Below are positions 20,022 through 32,000 of a stretch of DNA of 64,000 nucleotides, one piece after another. Position 1 is the first letter of the stretch; each line of letters opens with the position of its first letter. The stretch lies in contig OU015664.1 in NCBI GenBank assembly GCA_907165275.2, forward strand, positions 11,246,001 to 11,310,000. Direction: 5' to 3'. The notes below the pieces were generated by a model. It worked only from the letters and a program-made list of their open reading frames with translations. It ran no database searches and was not told the origin of the DNA. The translations under genes and the position numbers were made by a program. The DNA is from Zygaena filipendulae. Taxonomy: Eukaryota > Arthropoda > Insecta > Lepidoptera > Zygaenidae.

Positions 20022-23000
20022 TTGAGGTTAACAAACGGTAGTCACATTGTTACATAACTAAAAAGTAATAAAATGCAACTAGTAATAAATGTGCCACCAG
20101 CACCGTCAACCACATATTACTAAATATTACCATTGAGATGGAGTAGCAAGCAATCTATAGGTACAAGTAAGCAAGTACAAACAGAACAGTAGTACAAAAG
20201 TAAATTTGATGTGTTACAGTTTTAAATACTTTTAGTTGCCTTAATGATGTTATGTTTAAAAACAGCCACTCTTGTACCAAATATATCTATATCAGAAAAG
20301 TATTTGTTATAAGATTCTACAAGCCGATACAGTGGTGATCGCTTCCCCGCATTTGTCCGACAGATAGTGATAGAAAACAGTTTATTACACTTACGGGAAT
20401 GCGATCTAGTAGGAACCTTGTAACATAATTTTCGAGTAAGTGGAATACAGTCATATCTATTGTGGCACAAGTCATACAGCAACATGGTTTCAAGCTGCAA
20501 TCGTCTTGCTTTAAGTGTAGCTACATTGTATTTCTCTAATAGTAAGTGGTAACTCAAACGATTCCTGGAACATTTATAATGCATTTTTCTAAGATATTTT
20601 TTTTGTACAGATTCCAGCGCATCTACATACTTATTATAATATGGACTCCATACAGAGACAGAATATTCGAGTTGAGAACGTATCAGAGATTTGTAGAGAA
20701 GTAGGAAAGTAGTTGGTTGACTAAATTTAGCGCAGGTGCGCATTACAAATCCATATAATCTATAAGCCTTGTTAATAATGTTCTCTATGTGAATGTCGAG
20801 GTGCAATTTTGTGTCAAAAGTGACTCCTAGATCCCTAATAGTATCTACTATATCAAGTGTTTGTCCACATAAAGTGTAAAAGTATTGTATAGTACTACGT
20901 TTTTTTGTGAATTTTATTGATTTACATTTATTTATGCTAAGAGATAGTTTATTTAAATCACAATAGTTAGAGAAACGATCAAGATCTTGCTGAAACTTAA
21001 GTTGGTCTTCAGAATTTTCTATAGTATGATACATTTTTAAGTCATCAGCGTATAGTAGGAAGTTACAGAAGTGAAAACATTTATGTACATCATTTATGAA
21101 CAAGACAAAAAGTAAAGGGCCCATTATTGACCCCTGGGGTACCCCAGAACTGACAGAGACAAGACTAGAGTAATACCCATTAATGACAACTTTTTGAGTA
21201 CGATTAGAAATGTAAGACTTAAACCAACGCCAAAGATTTCCTCTAATACCATTATACGCCAATTTTTCGAGGAGTATTTTGTGGTCTATCCTATCAAATG
21301 CTTTTTGGAAATCAGTATAAACACTATCTGTTTGTTTATTAGCATCTAGTGCCTCAAAAAGATCAGTAGTATAGATAAGCAAATTAGTTGTTGTTGAACG
21401 CCTTTGTACGAAACCATGTTGTTGCTCGATAATAGTACCATGTAGGCAGGGATAAATTATATTATGAACAAGTCTTTCATACAGTTTTGATAGTGCGGGT
21501 AATATGGATATAGGGCGGTAGTTTTCGACGTTATGTCTATCACCACTTTTATATACTGGCACAATGCGAGCTGATTTCCAGATGACCGGGAAATAACCCT
21601 CACTGAGACAGCGGTTGAACAGATAGTGCAGTGGTTGATGTATCGCCAGTGCAGTGGATTTGAGGAAGATCGGAGGTAAATTATCTAAACCAGAGCCCTT
21701 TGAAGTGTCTAACCTACGTAATGCTTCGAGTATAGAAGCTTTTGTGATGTAAATGTCACCGATGATTAAATCAGAAGCAAAATTTGTGTCTGGAATATTT
21801 GTAACATCATAACTAGATTCAACATTAGATTGAACAAATACTGATTGAAAAAATGTCGAAAAGAGGTTACATATGTCGGTGGGGTCATCGGTACTTATAT
21901 TATTATAGTATACATGATTAGGTATCTCATTATTATATTTTTTCGAATTTACAAAGGTCCAAAAATATTTTATATTATCACGTAAACTGCTTTCAACAGA
22001 ACATATATAATTGCGGTAACATTTATTGCAATTGCGCTTAAATCTATTTCTATACATGCTAAACACTTCATAATCCGAGATATTTTTATATTTTTTCCAC
22101 TTAACCCAGCTTTTATTTTTATTTTTATAGATATGTACTAACGACGATGAAAACCATACTGGGTAGTGAGAATTTTTGACTAATTTAGTAGGTATATATT
22201 TTTTAATGATATCATATATATATTCATAAAAGGTTGTAACTGCACCCTCAGCGGTTGTTTGTTTGGCGAGTTGATCCCAATCCACATTACTTATTTCATG
22301 ATTTATTATGTTGTAATCTGCTGCTTTGTAATTAAATTAAAATTGACCTCTCTACAGTTTTATTATACTTAGGTATAGATATAGATTTTTCAGTTATAAT
22401 TAAGTAGGTAGCTACATGTACGCATGAACTTTATCGATGGTCTTCGTTTAACCTTACACCCTGTATACCTAAGTACCTATAAGCATATCCTTTTAATAAA
22501 ATCCTCGGGCTCGATCGAGCGCTGCTCCCGCTCACCTGCAGCGCGATGCTGAGCGATATGAGCGTGAGGCTCAGCACGAAGTAGGGGTGCAGCGCGAACG
22601 ACTCCCACACGAGCCGCAGCTGGTTTACGTTGGCGGTGAACAGTGCCAGGTCCATCATGCCCTGCGCCAGGTTCTTCCGGTACTGGTACGTGTTCATGTC
22701 GGCTGCGGCCTGCCCACACGTCATTAATACAAAGGTTTATGGAATTAAGGCATAGAACCAACTTCAGAGCCCTTATTCACTACGAGCTGTCCCGCGCGGT
22801 TTCACCCACGGTAATTTCGGAGTTCCTGTGGGAATTTAGGGATAAAAGTAGTACCCTAGGTTACTCAGGACTACCGTAGCCTTCTGTAAGAGAAAGAATT
22901 TTCAAAATCGGATCAGTAGATCTAGAGATTACCCCCTACAATGTCACGAACCCACAAACTTTACCTACCTCAATAAAATATTAGTAGCCACAGCTATAGG

Positions 23001-26000
23001 TAGATTCTTATTTTATAAATTACTTATAATAAACTCGTACCTCTAACAGGGCTAGAACTTAGCATGCCAGCCTTTGTGCATGACCTATGCATAAAAGCTA
23101 AAGTGGAACTAAAGTGGACTTCGTCACCTCGATCACGAAAGAGAAGAAAAGCTACGAGAGAAGCCGAGAAACGCTCGAGAGAGCAATAGCCGAAAGCACT
23201 CAGAGACTGGACGTTGTATTCCAGCAAAGTTCTGGTCCAGTCGCCGCAATGAGTGGCATAGGAGGAGGGGTTTTTAATCCGTGGGAGTCGGACACTTCCT
23301 GCCAGTATGGGCTGGCAGGGGTCCTGACTCCTCAAGCAAAAAAAAAACCGGCCCTAAAAGTAAAGGATAGAGACGAGTGGGCATCTATGGAGGTGGCCTT
23401 CACCCAAATTGGGGTTCTTGCACAGCAACCTAATAGTGCCAAAATTTAAGAATAAGTTAACTATTTATGCAGGAAATAAAAAGGCCTTTTATTTAATTTA
23501 TTTATTACCTCCATATATGTCGGCTTAATGCTGGGAGAGCCCGGTCTCGAAACATCGTCAATCGCTCCAACTGGAAATTAATAGAATCATTCAAGTGACT
23601 TAAGTCGTTTATAGTGTTGATATAAAGTAACGTACTATATGTATCTGATTTCAAATTTTTTGCTTTAGATTTTACAATAATAATATAAAATAACCCACTT
23701 CACAACACACATCTATGTACCTACTTGATCTCACTTGATCCCACAGTAAGCTATCAGTGGCGAAGGTACCATAGAAGCCGATTCCCACCGGCTTCCCTTC
23801 AGAAGTTGGGAACACAACCACTCTCTCTACGGTAATTTAGAAATGGCACAATCAGTAATTTTTGTAGTCAGTATTTCAGTAGAATCTACTGAAATACTAC
23901 AAAAATTATCTCTACTGAGTAGAAAACATTACAAAACGCCTAAACTATCAACAAAATTTGCTCTTCAACAACAAATTGTTATAAAATAAGCCGCTGGCGC
24001 GATCGGCTTTTTGGCAGTTAAACTTCCATACAAAATAATGCCGTGACGTCACATCAAGGTCGCAGGCAGCCGGCTAAAGTAGCTACTTTGGTAAGCCGCT
24101 GCAAATCGAGTTACTCCCTCCATCTCGCTCGCACGCACGCATTTTTTATTACTATTTCAACAAATATCCTTATTGGTCCTAGAAATTAGAAACGAAGCGG
24201 ACATTCTGTGTTGACTGTTGACAGACTACTTGAATTTATGACGAAAAAATTTAAAATTTATAGGTCTTTGAATTTATTAGTTAGTTTCATGTATTAGAAT
24301 TTATTTCTTCGTATTAAATAGTAATTAGTATTATAGTTGAATTTTTTTTGTTGTGTGTAATGATAGTGAAAGCAGTTACGCAGATGTACGTTGAAATTAG
24401 GTATTTGCGGTAAGTAGATAGTTTAATAAGTGGAAAGTACGTATTTATAGTAGGTACCAAATAGATTTCCGGCTTGCCTCTCTCAGTATTTCACCCTTCG
24501 CCACTGTAAGCTATGCCATTATCTTACATATATATTATAGGAGGTATAATATATATGTAATTCTATGTAGTATATATATGCCACGTTAGCATAGCATAGA
24601 ATATAATACATAGAATTATATTGCATCTATATTATACCAACTATAGATACATACTATGCTATATTGAAGGAATGCCCAGACTGGAAACTGGAACCCTGTG
24701 TTCATCTCACAACGTCCACCCCCAGCGGGAATCGAACCCGGAACCTCACTTCTTACATGATAATACGTATATATATATTATAATCAAGTACAATTTTCGT
24801 CAGATATGGGCTCGATTACATAAAACGAAACGGTTACAAATAAGCAAATTATCTATTTACGACAGAATGCCTAATTTTAAGTTCATTGTTATTAAAGAAG
24901 TCAACTTTTGTTATTATAATGTAACAATTGCAGTAGGTTCTAAGTTTGGTAAAAAAGGTGAATAATTTCTATCCAATTCAAATAGTAAACTCAAATGATC
25001 ATGACGTACACTCGGTTCCCGGACTTACAATGACACTTCAAAATATGACGATAAGTTTCCTCACCTCGCCCTAGTTATAGTAGGTATAATACGTAAACGA
25101 TGGTTCAAAGTTTAACTGAGCGGGTTAGCACGTTAAGCACTACTAACCGCAGATAAGTAGGTAAGTGTTAGTTTAACCCCAGGATTCCCGGTGTTGTAGT
25201 CTACAATTAATAAAGAACCCAGCAAACGAAGCACCCGGGTCAGTATCGAAAACTGAGTCACAAAAGCAAATTTGACATTCCTTAGGAATAGTTGAGAGTC
25301 ATGGTACATGATTCTTGGATTGTTTCGCCCTACAAAGGGCATTTGACTATAATTTGTAAAACCCAGTTCACCTAGCTATCTACTTGGTTATCGGAAACGC
25401 ATGCGCCGTGCAATGATTGTCAAATAATTAGCATTTTGCGGGTTACGCGGACTGTTACTGAGAAGAAAGCTAATTTTTGTTTCAAATAACAGTATTTATA
25501 CTGAAATAAGCAAGGGTCTAAGTGTCAATCTATCTATAGAAGAAGATATACAACGTGTTAATGAATTATTTGAAAACCTGATACACCCCTTTTAAAAAAA
25601 TAAATAATAATATGATTAAAATATATTTTATGTCGAAAAAATTTATATTTTAAAAGGTGTTCAACACTAGCTGTGCCTCGAGGTTTCATTCGCGGTAATT
25701 TCCGAGTTCCGGGATAAAAAGTACCCTATGTCCTTCTCTGTACTCCTGACAACGTGCTGAACGGATTTGGATTAAATTTGGCATGCACGTTTTCAGGGGT
25801 ACAGAGAAGAACAAGGGTACTTTTTATCCCGGAATTCCCGCAGGAACTCCGAAATTACCGCGGGTGAAACCACGGGGCACAGCTAGTGATATTATATTTT
25901 GTTAAATTTCCCTGAGCCTCGATGTTTAAACTTCTAGAGGTTGTCTATGGTGGTCAATAAATAGTGACCGGGTTGATCAAATCACTGTCTTCCTCATTTT

Positions 26001-29000
26001 ACTGTGACATTGATAGTGTTTTTATAGTTAAGTTTTATATAACAGTAAGTACCTAAGGACACAAAGCTTCGGCATAGAATTTTGTTTTGTACAATACACG
26101 ATTGTTTCAAGTGTGCAGTTACGTCCCTCGGTTAACTTCTATTCGCACATACCGCCACCCTCAGCGAAGCGACGACGGGAGGTAAGTAACTGCAAACTTG
26201 AAATAACTGCATAAGAAATAATAATTATGATAAACCTTGTGATAAACATTAGCTACAATAATTTCACTTCACCAAAACCAGTTATTAAAGATCTACTGAT
26301 AGTGTTACTTGAATCTTTCAACATTTAATTCTGCCGTCGGCAAGTGAATGTCCCACACCCACTTGCCGAGTCACAGTGAATTTGAGTTCAGTTACCTTCC
26401 TTACTGTCTGTATATGGTGACATTCGAAGTGCAGCTGATTTTAACGACACCGCAGCATACCCTGCAGCAATAATATCTTAATTTGCTCTTTATTATGGCT
26501 TCTTTTCATTTTCGACAGCATCAGTAATGTAATGGTTATATATAGTGAACTAGCTGTTACACGCGCGGTAATTTCGGAGTTCCCGCGGGAATTCCAGGAT
26601 AAAATATAGATAGGTATAAACCTTTATCATGAATCAATCTGTGATCTGTCTATTGTTGAAAATCGCATGAAAATCCGTTGCGTCGTTTTCAAGATCAGAC
26701 AGACAGCGGGAAGCATTGATATATTAAAAAATATATCAATATTAATATATCAATGGCGGGAAGCTACTTTATTTTAGGTATACTGTGTAGTGAAGTGACA
26801 CCTACGCCAGTTGTCGCGGGTTCGGTCCCCGAAACAGGGTGAAGATTTATGTGATGTGGGTACGTTAGTTTTCGCCCTGAGTCTAGGTGTTCAATACCAT
26901 GTAATATTACATATGTAATATTATATTATAGTACCTATGTAATATTTAAAAAAAAAACCCTTATTAATGTATCAGTCGCTTATCATCCATACTACACGAC
27001 ACACGTTCAGCTCAGTTTGGAACCCAGCTCTGTGCGATATTAATGTCCAAGGATTATCACTTTTATAACTCGACTATATACGGCAAAGTAAAAGTCAAAC
27101 GGAATTATCAGTTGTGCTCGTTTTTTTTCTTCATAACTCTATACTTAACTTAATCGTTTTAAAAACGTGTGTGTTCTGAATGATCGTTGGTAACATTAAT
27201 GTATATTTACAAACTAAAAGTAGTTTTGTATAGTGCCAAGGACAGAAAATGCGTTGTGGTGCGCTCGCAAATGAAACAGAGTGGCAGCGTTTTTAAACGA
27301 TCTTACAATTATACGGTGACATAATAATATTGATATTATATTATTATAATATATTAATATTGCAAACAATGATTGAAAACACAATGAGTAAGAGTTGACA
27401 GATGAAAGTGGACGGAAAGGTGATCTCTAGAAGAGGAATCCTCAATCTCACCGATTGAGATTGAGGATTTCCTCAAATAAGTATAGGTAGGTAAAATGTG
27501 AGTAGTGTCTACGATCCTCTGCTCCAAACCAATGCTCACTTAAAACAAAATCGTGCAACTTTGGTCTCGACTCTCGATGAAGAATACTATAATTGAAAGA
27601 AAGAAAGAATGATTTTATTGAAGCCAAAAGGACACACAATTACGATTGCCGCCTTTTTTTGGAAAAAAAAATATATATGGATGTGGGGACCCTCACGTCC
27701 CACGACGCTGGTTTTTTAGTCAAGACCATTGCATACTCCCATTAAACCCGTATCCAGCGCACGCACCATCCAGGTTGATGCAATTTCACGGGTGGTGAAA
27801 CAAATATTACTGTCTCTCAAGCGCATTGTTTCAATTTCGAACGGAACTTTGAATGAAACTATCGCTCTAGGTTATACATATGTGTAACCTTTCTGCTATG
27901 CTTATAGGCAAAGATACAAGAGTATCTAATGTTTTGCGTTTGGCTCTCAGCGGGGTTAGCCAAGTTGACATTCTACAATCGTTAACGCATAGAAACAAAC
28001 TAAGCAACGAATCGTCATGTCACTTGGTCAGCCAATCAAAACTCTAGTTTTCACGTAGTTACGCAAAACCAAAGTTTTTATTGGCTGGCCAAATGACGAT
28101 TCGTTAATAATAATCGTTACTTAGTTTTCTATGCATTAACGATTGTGTTTGCAGAGGCTAGAGGGGCAGTTTCGGACGAACATTTTGCTGCGTCAATGGT
28201 ATCTAATATCTATCTATGGATTAACTACGTGAAGTGAACCAGTCACCGTTTCCACCGTCGATGTCGTCGAAGCCGTCACCTTGACCGTCGCCCATGCGTT
28301 CCTCGAGGTCAACTGTATCTTTTCCGCTGTCATATCCATCTGAAAAAAAAAATTCAACAAGAACAGATACCTATTGCGAACTGACTTGGCAATTACGAGT
28401 TACTTTTTGTTGGTACTTTAACACACAAACTAAAACTTGCAATACAGCACGATTCGTAGATATCGCACTAGTATAGTAGGTATTATTGAACTTAGCAAAC
28501 TTAGCTAAGTCGACATTCTATGATCGTTAACGCATAGAAAACTAAGAAACGGAATCGTTATGTCACGTGGTAACGCAAAACTGGCCTTCAGGGCCCTTAT
28601 TCACCATAACACGCCGCGCCAAGATAAGACGCCGCAAAAACTGTCTTTCTCTGTTACAAAATTTTATCAAAATCCGTTCAGTAGTTTCGGAGTCCATCGC
28701 GGACAAACAACGTTACACGTGATTTATATTTATATTAAGACTAGCTGTCCCCCGCGATTTCATCTGCGGTAATTCCGGAGTTCCCGCGGGAATTTCGGGA
28801 TAAAAACTATCCTATCTTTTAAGTTGGACCATATTATAAATGGTTACAAAATTTTATCAAAATCCGTTCAGTATTTTCGGAGTCCATCGCGGACAAACAA
28901 CGTGACACGTGATTTATATATATTAGACTAACTGTCCCCCGCGATTTCATCCGCGGTAATTTCGGAGTTCCCGCGGTAATTCCGGGAAAAAAGTGCTGTA

Positions 29001-32000
29001 ATTTACGGTGATTAGCTGTTCCCCGCATTAATTCCGGAGTTCCCGAAGGAATTCCGGGATAAAAACTATCCTATCTTTTAAGTTGGACCATATTATAAAT
29101 GGTTACAAAATTTTACCAAAATCCGTTCAGTAGTTTCGGAGTCCATCGCGGACAAACAACGTGACACGTGATTTATATCTATATATTAGATAAGATAAGA
29201 TAAGATTATTCAAATAATAAAATGGTAATTATTTATCATTACTATTGAATATTTTACCCTTATCAATATTGACCACATCCATGGGCACACCGCAAGTTCG
29301 CTGTGCCTTGTGAGAATCACTGCTGTTATTGTGATTGCCTGACTGTGACGTAATTTATACCCCACGTTTCAATTTCTCTTGCTGTGAACCGTTGGCATAT
29401 TTCCAGGGTATAAAAATCTAAATTCTATTTTAGTCCCTCAGATAGACTTCTTAAATGAAGTCATTAAGTCCATACCTACCTTGATCACTTCCCTCGAGCT
29501 TCTCTCCTGACTGCGGTCCGCCATTGACGCCACCTCTTCCGTCACCGCCGCCTCCATTTTCCAAAGAGCTATCAGTGTCATACTTCTCATCCGATTCTGG
29601 CACTGGAATACACAATCAGTTATTTATCAAAGACGCGATTGGCGCAGTAGGTCACCATGCCTACCCGCTACTCAAAGGTTCCGGGTTAGATTCTCAGTGG
29701 GTATATCCATAACAGTACCTTCTCTCTGTAACAGCTTAGTTAAATTTTATAAAATGTCATTGATGGTGCCGTATCTTACTCGTAACTTACGAGTAAGATA
29801 CGGCAGTCGTAAGTACCTAATATTAAATCTCTTCAAAATAATAAGGTAGTAAGGTAGGTACCTCAGAATTAAACTAAACTCTGGGGGATGCAATTGTTTT
29901 CCATAATTATAATATAGGTATACATAATATGTCTATAAATTAGTGTGAAAATGGAAAGTTTACCGGCTAAAGGTGGTTTGTGTATCGTATCCGATCTTAG
30001 TGTTGGTAACAGAGGTTGAGTGACGTCATCTTTGTCAATCTGCAACAAAAAGTAAATAGGTAAGTACTAATTTTCATTTTCAATTTTTTATAACAAGCTT
30101 TTTTAAGACATAGTATTTCATATCTGTGCTGGCCTGTTAACCGTTGAGGAGTTCCCACGATTGAAGCCATGAAGCCCTTAGAATTATGTGACAGAGAATT
30201 CATGCTTGTGCTGCAAACATTGAGCAGTGAGTGTAGCGACCATGTCGTGGTCAATTGGAACTGGCTATCACAATAAAATATACAAAATTTCTCTATTTAT
30301 CTGGAGCTAATCCTATAAATCCATTTAGATTTTAGATCATGCTCACCGTAAAAATGCAATTGTCATCGAAACTGAACCAACATATAAAAAATCAACTCTA
30401 GAGGATAGATTATAGTTTGATTCCAGTTAGGTACCTATGTACGTACTGAAAAAAATTGTCTCGGGATTTGACTATGTAGTACCTATGAGTATTGGCACGC
30501 GCTCAGATTTTCTGTTAAATTACTGAGAAAGAAACCGAATTTTTGACTATCAAAATAGTTTTTCCTGTTGAATCTGGGAAGTGTATTACTCGCACACAAA
30601 TATAGACAGTAAAATCTGTGTATGATTAACTGAAACGCATAAATTACGTAATATAAAGTACCTATAGGTTGGTACTTGAAACACATACAAATAGATTTTT
30701 TATTCATTTCATCTATGAAGGTCAAACATCATTAAAATTAACGCTAAAAACTTGAGTCAACGAATGTGGGCAGAGAGCAATGAACTGCTTCAGATATTTT
30801 TCTACTACACTACGTATAGAATATTCAGATATTTATCGGTGAATACCTACTGTGTTTTTTATTTTATCTGTGTGTCTGTGTATCATAAATACGTAATAGC
30901 TTGGATGTATGATTTATAATAGTAGGCTGTTCGGGGTTCCTTCGAGAATATATTTTTTTAATATTTAGGCTCAGACGAAATAAAAAGTCTTCGTCTGAGT
31001 ATTTAGGCACCTGGAGCGTTTGGATTTGTGTTTTTAACCGATTTCCAAAAAGGAGGAGATTCTGTGTTTTACTATAGGTATACATGTTTTTTATAGGTTC
31101 ACCGATTACTCGAAGACGGTTGGACCGATTTGGAAAATTGTATTTTTGTTTCAAAGGGTGTTTCCAAGTTGGTCCCATTGTCACCAAGTTGGAATCTGAT
31201 GATGGGACCTTGGAGAAATCGAGGGAACTCTTCAAAAATTATAGGCACACCTATAGCGATTTGGGTGTGTTTTATAGTAAATCGTTAATTTGCTTTTTGG
31301 GAAGCGCATTCTGGGCAAGGAATGTTGTTGGGCAATGAAATTCTACAAGCGCAAACATTTTTACAACCTTCATCCTTGACTTCGGAGTGTTAGACATAGG
31401 TACAATATTTTCACGTTTGTCTAACTAAGCCTTGGCTAGTCACCATACCGCAGAAGACTTATCTTAATTCCGGCTTAGACTAAAATGAACAAGTCACGTC
31501 GGTTGTGTTTTTCATTGGCTATTTAAATTGAGTGGAAATGTGGGTTCAACTACTAACATAGATAACCATCTTCTATCCCAATTTTATTTTACATGAGGAC
31601 AGGTACATGAGGTGGGGTTAAAGATTAACAGCCTCACCTAAAAAAGGTACACAATTTTTATTATAAGAGTTCACATGATTTGGTACCTCCTTTCTGACTA
31701 CTTTTTTTCTTCCATTCAGTCATCTACTTTACGTCGAACTTTAGAAGATCCACTAGATAAGTCCGTAACAAATCTCTACTAATTTTATAAAGAGGATGAT
31801 TTGTACTTTCGTTTTTTTATTACGAATTACCTCAAAAACTACTGGACCGATTTCAAAAGAGATATTATCTATGTCTACTTTAGAATTTAGATTAGGCACT
31901 AATTATGTTTGTTTCTTTTTCTTGTGTGTTGTGCTGAAATAAATGAATTTTCTTCTTCTGCTTTTTAAAAATTCCTTCACCATGCTACATTATCCCTGAC

